This document shows positions 44,506 through 56,459 of a stretch of DNA of 64,000 bases, in pieces (within the stretch, counting starts at the first letter, position 1; the number at the start of each line of letters is the position of its first letter). The stretch is from NCBI RefSeq assembly GCF_051020765.1, contig NC_134932.1:9176001-9240000 (forward strand). The letters run 5' to 3'. The stretch is from Lasioglossum baleicum. Its lineage: Eukaryota; Arthropoda; Insecta; Hymenoptera; Halictidae. The position numbers and the translations under genes are program-made. The notes under the pieces were generated by a model, which saw nothing but the letters and a program-made list of their open reading frames with translations, did not search any database and was not told the DNA's origin.

Positions 44506-46338
44506 TTTTCGTTATCTGTCGTGCTCTTCGGCTTCGTCGTCCTCTTGTTTCGTCTCCTCGTCGTTGTTCACGTCCGTTGCGGCTTCCTTCTTCGTCGAGT
44601 CATCGTCGAACCTCTCCTCTCGGTTCGTTTGATCGGCAGAAGCGTCCTCGAGGATTCGACCGTCCAGAACACAGGTTGCTATCGCGCTTCTCATTCTCGC
44701 GACGATCTGTCGCTGGCAGCTCGCCGACAGTGTGTCCCAACTCGATCTGGAGGCTCCCTCTCAAGCCTGCATAATCGCGATCGAACCCTTTCGGCTCCTC
44801 CTGCGTGGCGTCGCGCGGTGGATCGACCGACCAACACTGCCAGCAGCGAAGAAAAACGATTCCCGATGCCGACCCGTCGATTACCTGACGACCACGATGG
44901 GAGAACCCACCGCGTGGGCGGAGCCAGTCGAGTCATGGTTGTTTGTTGCCCTCTCGTTTCCCGTAACTCGTCTTCTTACCCCCGGCCCCTTTGCACACGC
45001 AGCCAGAGGTATCGCGACGCGTTCGTTTATCGATCTTTTGCCTCGCTTCACCGTTTCTCCCTCTCTCTTCGCCCCTCAACGCGTCGATCGCGAAATGCAA
45101 ATGATTATTCTCTTTCCATGTTCCAGCCGAAATTATCTCGCTTATTTTCAACGATAAGGAAAAAGTACCGGAGCATTGCTCCCAAGGTCTCGTTTCCCGT
45201 GATTTCAAGGCCGTCGCACAGTGAGGTACTTGGCCGAAAAAACTATTTTACCGTTACTTGTGGGCTCAAGGTCGAAAAATGTATTTTAACATTTAAAAAA
45301 TCGAGGTGGTTTTTAGGTTTTGTCGGATAAAAATTTTTGTCGAGACTTTTTATGTATATAGAAGTTTAGATATGTTAAATACTGTTAAACTTTTATTGGA
45401 AACATTTTTTCCTCGGATTGTCCGAAACCATTCAGAACTCGTGATAATGGAGTTCCATCGAAATTATTTCAAATATTAAGAACTATACTAATTTAGACGA
45501 TAGGAAAATGAAATCTGCGCGGAAGTGATCTGTACACCTACTTGAGAAACTTCTGTACTGCAAGAGTCTACACAATTTTCCTTAAAACACTTGAAAATCG
45601 CGAATGAACGGGCGCTGTTTCAGATCTCTCGATTTTCGCTGAAGTATGCCACTTCACGGGTGTACGAATAAAAAGAAACAATATCGCAGCCTTACTCTGG
45701 AGAGTAAGGTCTGGAGACCTTCAACTACGACATACACAAAAGAAATCGACTTTTCTCCGGCTTTCCGGATTTAGCAATTCATTTCGATCGCGACATTACG
45801 TATTTGAATAAATCGATTTTCACCGGGATTCGCGGGCTGCGAAATGGTCGAGGATCCAGGCTAGATTTTCTACAGAACGTTATTGCGATTTTGTGCGCGC
45901 GTTCCAAGGGGAAGAGTCCGAAGGAATGCTGGTGCCGCGAGTGGCGAAGCTCGCGTTGATTCGAAGGAATTTCCTAGCAATTTCCTTCGCGGATTCGCAG
46001 ACATGCCTTCGCGTGGTTGCACGAACCCTAGTCGGCCGATTTGCGTCCTGCGTCTGTCTTCTGTCTTTCTCTCGTTCACCTGGTACTGAAAATTATTGAT
46101 CAATCAACGTTCGCCGAAGCGGACCCGCGAACAGTGTCTGTTCCACGGTTATTACGTCCGCCGATCGATGCGTCCGCGGGATATCGAAGGCTGAGGATCG
46201 ATCAGCTGAGTCGGACAATTATTCTCTGCTCGCAATTCCGATCTGGGATCCCTAAAGTTTACGGTACACGAGTTGTGTTTTGTGATTCAGACGGTACGCA
46301 GCTTTTAACAACGTTCTCCTAAACGAAACTCCGAAAGC
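44506..46338. promoter_or_regulatory. Divergent intergenic region between the carboxypeptidase and NAD synthetase genes
   Basis: 1.8 kb between two divergent start codons, so both promoters are expected here. On the minus strand a 60-codon acidic open frame (44694-44512) runs in the same frame as the carboxypeptidase and stops two codons before its ATG. A plus-strand open frame at 44443-45330 is antisense to that and to exon 1 and shows no motif. No repeat family was found here, unlike most other gaps. Confidence 0.45.
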
Positions 46339-49300
46339 ATGGGTCGCACGGTGACGGTGGCGGTTTGCACGCTGAACCAATGGGCGTTGGACTTCAACGG
46401 GAACGCCAGGAGGATCTTGCAGAGCATTCAGGAGGCTAAAGACGCCGGCGCTACGTACAGAAGCGGCCCCGAATTGGAAATATGGTAAATTATCGCCGTC
46501 CTGGTTTTCGGTGGTTTTTACCCTTTGCACTCGGAGCTATTTCAACTCGAAAATTAAATGTCTCTTCTTTAGCTGGAATATTTTCATTCATATAATCATA
46601 TAAATGTTTAGTAATTGATCAGTAGAGTGCGGATCTTTATGCAAAATAAAAAATGTTTGCATTGATTGCAAGGCACAGGAGCCAAAGAGAAAATTCTTTT
46701 GTCTTTTAATTGTCTTATTAAGCTGAAATTCATACACTTATTTCCTTAAATATTCGTAATTCGTTCACTGTTTCGTCCATTTTTGTCATAAATGCATAAA
46801 ATCCGCAGTCTATCGATTAGATACCCACATATTAAATAATGTAAACAATGGTTTGAATAATGATACAGCAATTTTGAGTCGCTCCTCAGAGTCGCCTTTC
46901 GAGTGCTAAGGGTTAATTAAAGAAATTAAGTCACACTCTGTAAATGAAAGACTTTATACACAGAAAATAAAATATCATATTATCTTGTTCTTCTATTCTA
47001 ATCACTTTCTTATCTTCACTTTCGACAAGTAAATCAATTATTTGTTGTTTGTTTATTTGTTCGACAGCGGCTACAGTTGCGAGGACCACTTCTACGAGTC
47101 GGACACTCTGCTGCACAGTTGGGAAGTATTGGCGACGATTCTGGAGTCGCCTGTCGCGGAAGATATTCTGATAGACGTCGGCATGCCGGTCATGCACAAG
47201 AACGTCATCTACAATTGCAGAGTGGTTCTCCTGAACCGGCGGATCCTGTTGATCAGACCGAAGATGCAAGTATGCGAGGACGGGAATTATCGGGAATCCA
47301 GATGGTTCTCCGCTTGGACAAAGGTCGCTGTTCATGCACAAATACTTTATATCACTCCAACATAAATAATTTTTTATTCAATCAAATAACTATACTTGAA
47401 TGCAATATACATAGATATTTGCCAGTGTAGTCGACACCTTGTTTACGCTGAAAGTACTACATTTGATGTTTTGAAATTGGAAGTTCTATATGCGAGTAAT
47501 TCAAAGTTAATAATATGACATTAGTAATATGCATCTGAAAGAGAAATTTGGATGGTCTCGTGCAGGAACGCACCGTGGAGAACTACTACCTGCCGCGAAT
47601 GATCTGTCAGGTAACGATGCAAGTAGCGGTGCCGTTCGGGGACGCAGTGATCTCCACTAAGGACACGTGCGTGGGCTTCGAGATCTGTGAGGAGCTGTGG
47701 AACCCTATGAGCACCCATATCCCCATGGGTTTGGACGGTGTCGAGATCATCGCGAATGGTATCGTTGCTTTTTTTCCAATTGTCGATTCTGTATATCATT
47801 CTGTATATTCTGTATATCATCTCTGATTCGTTCTGTCGCATAGGCAGCGGCTCGTATTTCGAGCTTCGAAAAGGTTACGTGACCGTGGACCTGGTGAAGA
47901 GCGCCACGTTCAAGTCCGGTGGCTGTTACATGTTCAGCAATCTGCGTGGCTGCGACGGAGGCAGACTCTACTTCAACGGAGGATCCTCCGTCACCCTGAA
48001 CGGACAGATCCTGAAGCGTGGGAAACAGTTCAGCTTGGACGAGGTGGAAGTGGTGGTCGCCACGTTTGATCTGGAGGACATAAGGTTTCCTATAACTACG
48101 GTACGGTAACGCCTCGACAACTATCGCAAGTTCCACGCCGCACAGTAGAACGAAGTGATGCATTTTGTGCTAGAATCAAAGAACTTTCTAAAAATTAAAG
48201 TTGAAATATTGTAGAATATGGGAAAAGCAGAGTTCTCGTTACACCTTGCAGGGATTCGAGGCGGGACAGTTGTCGAGGCGTTCCCGTAGTTCCGAGTTTT
48301 CTGAAAATTGACCTTTTCGCTGCGCAAACGATTGAAAGAATTGAAACGCGATGGGTGTGTACTAGGAGTTATAGGAGCAACATAAGGTCGCGTTGCCACA
48401 CAGCTGCGAAAGCACAGAGTTATCCGCGGATCAGAGCGAATTTCGCTCTTACTTCCGACAACCTGATCTCAAAGCCACCGGATCGACCGATAGACGTCGA
48501 TTTAGGCCCCTACGAGAAGGAACATGTATTGGAGAAGCTTGTCCATCACACGCCGGAAGAGGAAATATCTATGGCGCCTGCTTGCTGGCTGTGGGATTAC
48601 CTCAGGTTTTTCGACTTTCTTTCTTTCTTCGTTCCGATTAATCCCGAATTCATTTCACGACAAATTCGATTTTCCGATAGGCGTTCGTGCCAAGGTGGAT
48701 TCTTTTTACCGTTGAGCGGTGGAGTCGACTCTGCCTCGTCGGCGTGTATGGTGTACTCCATGTGCGACATGATCGTGGATTCTGTGAATAAAGGAGGTAT
48801 ACCTGTTAGCTACTATGCAGGGTGGTCCACCTAAATGTAGCCACCTAAATATCTCCTTTATTTGTGATGACTAGACAGCGGATTTTATGCATTTATGACA
48901 AAAAGTGAAAACATTGGAAGAATTCTCAAATACTGTTATATTATTTTCAACGTGTGAAGCATATTAAGAAAGGAAATAAATGTGACATTCATTTCAGATT
49001 GTTGCAATTCAGGTAGAATATTTTTATCTTGCATAAAGATCCGCTGTTTAGTGACATAACGATTTGCCTTCAAAAATAAAAGAGATATTTAGGTGACATC
49101 ATTCAGTGGCATCACTGAGCAAACAAACATCTTGAAAAGATGCCCAGGTGCTATCGGACATCCGGAAGATCGTCGGCGACGGCGAGTATGTGCCGACGGA
49201 CCCGAAGCAGCTGTGCAACACGATCCTTGTCACTTGTTACATGGGTACCGAGAACTCGTCAGCAGAGACGAAAGCGCGATCCGCGGAGTTGGCCAGTCAG

Positions 49301-50514
49301 ATCGGCTCTTATCATCAGTCAATAGTGATCGACGCGGCGGTGTCGGCTATTCTGACCATTTTCCAGCAGGTGACCAAGCTGGTGCCGAGGTTCAAGGCCC
49401 AGGGTGGATCTCCCAGAGAGAATCTAGCTCTGCAAAACATACAAGTCAGTCAGTCGTGGTTAGACAAATCGGTTATGAGAATCGGTTGGTTGCATCCTTT
49501 GTAATTCTTTCGAAAGGCACGCTTGAGAATGGTGATCGCTTACCTGTTCGCGCAACTGATGCTGTGGGTGAGAGGTCGACCCGGTGGTTTGCTCGTACTG
49601 GGCAGTAGCAACGTCGACGAAGCGCTTCGGGGATACTTCACCAAATACGATTGCAGCAGCGCGGACATCAATCCGATAGGCGGGATCGCGAAGAACGACT
49701 TGAAATCGTTCCTCGGTTATTTCAGGTTAGCCCTTCGCATTTTAGTCATAAGCATTGACATTTCGATGAGCTTGGGTTAGTAGAGGGTGACAAGAGATAA
49801 CGGGGATCTGTAATTATTCGATTGTCTCGTTCCAGGAGAAAGTATTCACTGTCGGCGCTGGATGGGATCCTGGACGCGCCGCCGACCGCTGAGTTGGAGC
49901 CTCTTCAAGGCGGACAACTCGCCCAGCTGGACGAAGTGGACATGGGCATGACGTACAAGGAGCTCGGTACCTTCGGTCGTTTGAGAAAGCAGGACTGCGC
50001 CGGCCCCTTCTCTATGTTCTGTAAACTGGTCCACACGTGGGACAAAATTTCGCCGGAAGAAGTACAGTTGCAGCAACCGTCGAATCCTATGATACAACTT
50101 CAACGTTGGTTGAATAATACGGTGGTCTCGTGTTGCAGGTAGCGGACAAAGTGAAACACTTTTACAGGTGTTACGCGATTAATCGTCACAAGATGACGAT
50201 CCTGACGCCATCGTGTCACGCGGAGACTTACAGTCCCGACGACAACAGATTCGATCACCGACCGTTCCTGTACAATCACACGTGGAAGTGGCAGTTCAAC
50301 GCGATCGACGACCAGGTGATTCTTCTTAGCTCCTCTCTGCTTGGTCGAACTACTGCAAAGCGATACGAGATGTTGTTCTCTTGTTTCATAGATAAAAAAC
50401 CTTGTCTCTAACGACGAGAAGTCGCCGCCAAGCCGAAAGGATGCAACAGCGATGAAGGCGCCACCTGTTCAACCCAGACACATGTCGCTCAGCTCTGTGA
50501 TGATCAGTGAGTAA
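46339..50514 (+). CDS. NADSYN1: Glutamine-dependent NAD+ synthetase, 743 aa
   Basis: Eleven exons: 46339-46484, 47068-47323, 47566-47758, 47844-48084, 48366-48605, 48681-48796, 49140-49444, 49517-49725, 49836-50061, 50139-50315, 50392-50514. All phases agree. The enzyme amidates nicotinic acid adenine dinucleotide to NAD+ using ammonia from glutamine. The N-terminal nitrilase-type glutaminase domain has Cys175 in GFEICEELWNP, the same position as the human catalytic cysteine, and the expected Glu in PELEICGYSCEDHF. The synthetase domain has the PP-loop PLSGGVDSAS (369-378), then CYMGTENSS and VLGSSNVDEALRGYFTKYDC. Length is close to human (706 aa). The C-terminus is uncertain: the stop codon region reads ATCA|GTGAGTAA, a strong donor, and splicing to 50789-50817 (TTGCAG|ATAAAACG) would replace the last two residues with a short NKTHPGVVV tail. 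The first ATG follows an untranslated leader. Confidence 0.95.
46517..46916. repeat. TTAA-type MITE (family F8), copy 2, interrupted by an F2 MITE, in NADSYN1 intron 1
   Basis: Starts ACCCTTTGCACTCGGAGC and ends TTCGAGTGCTAAGGGTTAA. Shares TTCAACTCGAAAATTAAATG and TTAGTAATTGAT...GATTAGATACC with copy 1. An F2 element is inserted at 46623-46812, at a different position from that in copy 1. Confidence 0.75.
46623..46812. repeat. TA-type MITE (family F2), copy d, nested in F8 copy 2
   Basis: TAGAGTGCGGATCTTTATGC at the left and GCATAAAATCCGCAGTCTA at the right. The host sequence reads AATTGATCAG before and CGATTAGATACCC after it, reconstituting the F8 middle. Confidence 0.85.
48818..49116. repeat. 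Palindromic element in NADSYN1 intron 6 interrupted by an F2 MITE
   Basis: CCACCTAAATATCTCCTTTATTT (48841-48863) is mirrored by AAATAAAAGAGATATTTAGGTG (49075-49096). Without the F2 insert the host element would be only about 110 bp. The outer limits are approximate. Confidence 0.65.
48872..49050. repeat. TA-type MITE (family F2), copy e, nested
   Basis: TAGACAGCGGATTTTATGC at the left and GCATAAAGATCCGCTGTTTA at the right, slightly degenerate. Nested in the palindromic element at 48818-49116. Confidence 0.75.
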
Positions 50515-50915
50515 CTAAAAAAAACAAAAAACACGCGAACATCTGCGTTATCGTGGGCCAGACGTCGGCGCCACAAGACTCCCGTTCTCGTTGTTTCCAC
50601 GAGCCGCACCAACGATCGCTGATAAACACACGAAAATAACAGAAAGATCGAAAGCGAAAAGCTGGAGCGTCGCGCGGAGATGAAGCGCACAGAGATCGAT
50701 CGCATCATGTGATCTAAGCCCCACCGTGTATAACTCGCTCGTCCCGTGGGAATCAGCATCATCAAAACGGCGTCATTCTCTGTTGCAGATAAAACGCATC
50801 CTGGAGTAGTAGTTTAACCGTAGCAGTGTAGCACTCTGTCTGTCTCTTTATCATTTTGCAATTGCAGCTGCGCGAGCGCACCGATCGGCGACTTTCCTGG
50901 CCGATACGAACCGAC

Positions 50916-51489
50916 GCAGAGTGTTCCAAAACGCCGAAAAGCTGGCCAAGCATTAGAAACACTGGTCGAACACTGAAAGCTTTTCTAATTAACTGTTCGT
51001 TAAGAAAACGTTTTCCTGTCTATGGACATTTCTTTAAACATCAAAGTGAAACAACAACGTTTGATACAAATGTTCATGGATAGAAAAATGTTTATATTCT
51101 TATAATAGTAAGGTGTACAAAACAAAGAGGTGTACAAATATAAGAATAGTAAAACAAATGATAAATACTTTTGTTAATCTGTTTATTTGTATTATATTTT
51201 ATCCGGAGAATCAGAATCGATGCATTGATTTTCTATTGTACGGGCATGTTTATCGCTGTCATCAAGAAACAATTTTCAATCATGAAATGATTCTCTGAAG
51301 TGTACAGATTTAACGCAAGAAATAAGCATAACACAGTTGGCAGTATTTGAACGAAAGATATAATTCAGCAGTGTTGAAATTAACTTTTATAGTTCCTTGT
51401 AGTTTAATTCACATCCTCGAAATTCTTTACTTCGAAAAATGGTCCTGTGACCAGCTTCTCGGCGTTTCGGACCACTGTGTGACGGATCC
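50916..51489. repeat. Inverted copies of a ~45-bp motif, about 500 bp apart
   Basis: Left copy (50916-50960) contains GTTCCAAAACGCCGAAAAGC; the right copy (51440-51489) contains GCTTCTCGGCGTTTCGGACC in inverted orientation. A third copy at 62095-62140 reads GGCCAGTTTTTCGGCGTTTC. The element boundaries are unknown. Confidence 0.55.
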
Positions 51490-51886
51490 GTTCCGTCGAC
51501 GCTTTTTCCGCTCTCGTTAGGAGCCGACCGAGGAAGCCCGGTTTGCGATTCGCCGTTTACAGACTCTCGAAGGATCCGGCGATACTATAGATTGCATTAT
51601 ATTAATGCAACTGGACAGTGGAAGTAAGAACATCTCGGCGAATAATGAAACATGCGATTTGATATGCACAGAAATATATGTATTTATGCAGAACCGTTTC
51701 GATTACCTTTTTTTTATCCTACATCTACAGATTTGCCAAGATTCGAAGTGTCATGTCGACGTCGCAACTCTAGAATTTGGAAAATTAGGAGGATCTGGTA
51801 ACTGCATCGCCTTCGTTGTTACGCTTACGAGTACTGTGAATAGGTTATTTATTAAATATTTATTTAATCATAATATTATATTATAA

Positions 51887-52235
51887 TACAGGGTCATCCG
51901 TTTTTAAACGGCCAAACATTAACCAGCTGTACAGGACTCTAAATGAAACAACTTTTACCCCTATCACTTTTTTTGTTTCGGCCATGATTTCTAGATAATT
52001 GCAAAAAACCATCATTTTTGAGTTTACATAAAATTAAATATCTCAGCACTCCAATGATGAATCTTGATGGTTTTTCCTTTGTTTAGTTTAAAATAAGTAG
52101 GGGCATCTTTTTTATTAAATAAACTTTTTTGTATGACCTTCGGATAAAAAAAAAGTGATAGGGGTAAAAGTTGTTCCATTTGGGGTCCTCTACAGCTGGT
52201 TAACGTTTGGCCGTTTAAAAACGGATGACCCTGTA
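51887..52235. repeat. MITE with long terminal inverted repeats (family F6), 349 bp
   Basis: TACAGGGTCATCCGTTTTTAAA at the left and TTTAAAAACGGATGACCCTGTA at the right; the inverted match extends about 90 bp inward (CCCCTATCACTTTTTTT against AAAAAAAGTGATAGGGG). TA on both borders fits a Tc1/mariner-type target. The central ~120 bp are unique and non-coding. Confidence 0.9.
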
Positions 52236-53971
52236 TAATTATAATATAATATAATATTATATTAATATATTTAAATATTTATTAAATATAATCCCGCAAT
52301 TTATTTTCAAAAGAAAGAAACGTGTGGGGGAAGTGCGCGGCCAGGATCGCGCGGTTCTACGTAATAGTATTTTATTTATTGTCTTTTCCATTTCTACATA
52401 TACAGACGGTGCGTGTCCGCGTTTCATTACGGTGAGCATCGGATCGATGACGACCGGGCTAAGAGATGGACCGACATCCGGATAACGGTTGCTTGAAATC
52501 TTCAAGTCTCTCTCCCAAATCAGAAAAATATACGATATACACAGTATATTGGACAGTCGTGCTAAGACGGTTGTGCATCTCTGTTGCACTCAGGTATACA
52601 CATACACGTAGACAAACAAAAACATACGTACACGTGGAACGCACACGCGACACTCACTCTCGACTCTCGAACGCGCGATGTCGATTCGATCTTCCACGCA
52701 ACAGACGTAAAAGGAGGTCGTTTTTGCCGATGAGGAATTAACGACGATATACATATCTCTTCTATGTATACACACACACATATATATATATATATTTATA
52801 TATATATATCATATATTAATCAATAACCAGAATCAATTAATCGAGCAGCGATAACGATATAATATTAATAAATTGCAATAGTACTAGCGAATGATAAAAA
52901 GAGCTCGTGGAGAACAGATCGTTTGTTTTTTGATCTCGATGAATATTGATGTGGAACGATAGCAGGTATAAATTAGAGATCCCTGTTTCACGTGTATGTA
53001 CACGTGTACTATTTCACGTATATTTAAACACACGTGTATTAACTTGCATTTGAATTCGCATCTTTATGATACAGTTTCTAATTTTCGAAAACAAAATATG
53101 GGTGAATAAAATAGATAGAAAAATTAATTTCGAAACCACTACCATTAGAAAGTGTAATCGACTAAATCTTTAGTTGATTAGAGAAGAATTTGATACGAGG
53201 ACTAGGATGAGAATGAGATATGAAATGAGAATGTATTAATGCACGTGTATTGAAATACACGTGTGTTATTAATACACGTCCGAAACCACGATCTCTAGTA
53301 TAAATGCGGGATTCTCGATTACTCATGATAATAAAAACATCTAGGTGCTACTGCTTCAGACAATACTGGACGTAAATTAAATAAGATCATGATAGAAATC
53401 ATCGTGACAATAATACATATAATATTTATATATATAATATAATATAATAATATAATAAAATAATATTAGCTATGAAATATTATCCGACGGTGAACAGATT
53501 GCGACGAATAGTACCATTGTTCTTGAGTATTGCCAACGGAGTGTACGCGGTAGAGTTCGCATTCTCTTTCGCGCGATCGCTGTACAAGTTCGGCGCGCGT
53601 TATCGACGCGTAAACAAAGGAATGACAGAACAAAAATAAAAAAAAAAGGTACTGATACGAATCGCGGATCAATCATCCGTTTTATCTCGTGCGACCGGAT
53701 TAACGTTACAACTATGTACAAATTTCCCGCGATCTACAATCGCCTTCGCGTGGCGTAAGCTCGCGACAAGATTTTTCGACTTAGCCTACCCTAATTGATC
53801 TACAGCCTAACTACAAACAGAACTACTATATACAACGACCGCGAGAGCTCGCCGCGAAATACAGCTCTTCGCGGTTCCAAATATACATTTCTAAACGGTT
53901 CGATGATCTCGATGATCTGTTTCGTCGTTCGAATCGCGGAGACGTTAACACTTGAGCTACCGACGATAGCT

Positions 53972-54411
53972 TTAACCCCTTGCACTACGATTTATTTCAC
54001 GGTTTCATTGATTAGAACTATCTTGTTGTTTGTAATTTCCTAAGAAAGGGGAACATTTGTATGTATTGTATTTGCCTATATGTTCTCCAATCACTGTACA
54101 TTGACAAAACCAAAATAGAATTTTATTTAAAGAGGTTCAAAGGTAGTTAATAATAAGACTGCGGATATTTATGCAAAATAAAAAATGTTTGCATTGATTG
54201 CAGGATACATGAGCCAAATAAACATTTGATGCTTCTTTGAATTATTCTATTAAGCTGAAACTAATAAGTCCACTGCTATATAAATTATACCTAGCCATTT
54301 TTTGTCATAAATGCATCAGATTCGCAGTCTATTAATAACATACATATTTATTAGACTCTATTCAGAATTTTCATCACGAGTCAGACACGATATTGTAGGA
54401 CAAGGGATTAG
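53972..54411. repeat. TTAA-type MITE (family F4), copy b, interrupted by an F2 MITE
   Basis: Begins TTAACCCCTTGCACTACGA and ends GTAGGACAAGGGATTA. It matches copy a (23309-23536) on both sides of the F2 insert at 54154-54331, for example TTTATTTCACGGTTTCATTGATTAGAAC and TTAGACTCTATTCAGAATTTTC. Confidence 0.8.
54154..54331. repeat. TA-type MITE (family F2), copy f, nested in F4 copy b
   Basis: TAAGACTGCGGATATTTATGC at the left and GCATCAGATTCGCAGTCTA at the right; the interior AAAAAATGTTTGCATTGATTGC is shared with copies c and d. Confidence 0.85.
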
Positions 54412-55490
54412 TACACCCGGTTCTTTGTTTTGAATTGTTGGATCGCGCGGACACGTGCGAGCGAACACAGAGACGCTAAGAACCTGTTCAAACACGGCGA
54501 GAACCGCGCGTTTTGCGTTTTCGATTATTCAGATACGTGTGAACGAATACGAAGACGCTAATGTAAATAATGTAATTAATTAAACAACGCTCGTACACGT
54601 ATATTTAAACACACGTGTATTAACGTATCCGCATTTTAATTCGCATCAATCTTTAGGCTACAGGTGCTAATTTCGGAAGCAAAATATGGGTAACTATCCC
54701 AATGAAAAAAATGTAATCAACTAAACTAGTTGATTACAGAAGAATGAATGAAGACGCTAATGTAATGCAAATAATATCAGCGCGGTTCCCGCCGTGTCTG
54801 AACAGTGTCTCAGTCGTCGAACAATCGATCGCCAATTGCTATGGATTTTCCGATAAATCCGCTTCATTCGCAAACGATTAACAACGTCTATTCGTATTGG
54901 GTCAAAAATATTAAAAACAAAAATGTTGATCAAGAATCATCGGTATCGACCTGCTACCAAATCGTTAAAAGCGTCCACCCTACACACGGGTTAATACTTC
55001 GCAGAAAAATAAGGTCGAACTTCTATTGCTAGGCTTCCGGTAGCTAAAGTGTTAATAACGCGGGTCCGTCTAGATCGCGTTGCTATGAATTTCAGACGGC
55101 TTGAGAAAGCGTCTCTCGTCAACGATCGACTTAAAAGAGGATTCGTGGTGTGATCGATCGCTTGTTTCACGTTCAGCACCCGATTCGCCGCTACAAGTAT
55201 CGTGATTACCCGTTTGCGCGTATCGCCGCGATCGCAACTGGGATATTTGTTTACACGCTCGCTTATGGGATCGCGAGTCCTCGCCCCCCGACGAGAACTC
55301 GGCCCTCTCGGTTTTACATTCCTTCGGCGACTGGATCGCGTCGCGAACCGATTCCCCACGTGTCGCCCCAATTAAAAATATGTCCTACCACCGTAGAATT
55401 GCACGAAACCCCATTGTGTCTGTGTGTTCATGTCCGTGTTCGTGTATCCGCGCACCCTCGACCGTCAATTCCTTCAAGTGATCGAATCTT

Positions 55491-55715
55491 TTAACCCCTT
55501 GCCGTATATTAACGAGTCAGACTCTTGATGAAGATTTGAACAAGGTCCAACAAATACGTTACGCCTTCCGTTTTGGATGAAATCAGATTTGATTCGTCTG
55601 TAATCTATACAGAATACATAAAATATCAATTTCCTTTTCTCTTCTACGACATTTTACGGGATGAAGACGTTTTGATCACTGTAACTGTAAAGAAAACGAT
55701 GCGGCAAGGAGTTAA
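55491..55715. repeat. TTAA-type MITE (family F4), copy c
   Basis: TTAACCCCTTGCCGTATATT at the left, GATGCGGCAAGGAGTTAA at the right. The interior is more diverged than in copies a and b. Confidence 0.7.
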
Positions 55716-56293
55716 AAACTAACTAGCCGGTCGGTCGAGGGCTCAGAATTCTCGAGGTTGCGTGTGAACGCGCGCACAGCGAAGTTATTATAAAAAAGAT
55801 TCGAAAAGCTCCATACAACCCGTTCAACTCTAATTGGTTGAGTTCGAATAAACCAGCGTGTCGCTGTACGCGCGAAAGTGTGTGCGTTCGTGTATATGTC
55901 TGCGAGTGTAATCTCTCACTCCGCTATGTGTCGGTGCATGACCCCCGTGAAAGAACCAACGTGTGCTAGAAGCGAAATCTCGTGCGCGGAGGAGCGAGTT
56001 ACAAACAAACAAAAGAAAAGAATAGAACGTGTCTTATCATATCACAGATTTCCCAAGGTGCGTACAAGATAGGCATCTATTAATTACAAAAGAAGAATCT
56101 CCGCGGTGTGTTCCTCGAACGCGTCAGTCAACGAGGAACACAACGTTCGACGCGCGACGCGCGACGGGGGTGTGGGGGGAGAAACAATGTGGACGTGGTT
56201 ACCGCGAGGACGGACTCGATACATTTAGCCCTTTCCTTATTAGAACCCTTTGTATTCGAATGGAATTAATCAAAACAGTTTTATCATCATTAA

Positions 56294-56459
56294 TAGACTG
56301 CGGATGTTTGCGCAATTTGCAATCAAATGGAATCTTACTTTCCGTGGTAGTAACCATTGTAGGTCTGACATAAATAAAAACCACACTAAATTCTGTCGTA
56401 TATCCTGGTATTTTTTGAAAATTTTCATTAGCCACGATTGCATGAAGATCCGCAGTCTA
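56294..56459. repeat. TA-type MITE (family F2), copy g
   Basis: TAGACTGCGGATGTTTGCGC at the left and GCATGAAGATCCGCAGTCTA at the right. A further lone F2-like end (TATACTGCGGATATCTATATGC) lies at about 56554-56590. Confidence 0.8.

Noticed and set aside
44443..45330. 295-codon plus-strand frame in the carboxypeptidase/NADSYN1 gap
   Set aside because: Antisense to exon 1 and to the acidic upstream frame; Arg/Ser-rich translation without domains.
55150..55494. 114-codon plus-strand frame in the NADSYN1-ovo gap
   Set aside because: Arg/Pro/Thr-rich with overlapping antisense frame; no motif, no splice context, and it runs up to an F4 MITE.
23309..55715. Regularly recurring short repeats as a possible CRISPR or satellite array
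   Set aside because: Copies are dispersed, in both orientations, bounded by TTAA or TA, with inverted termini; the surrounding genes are eukaryotic.
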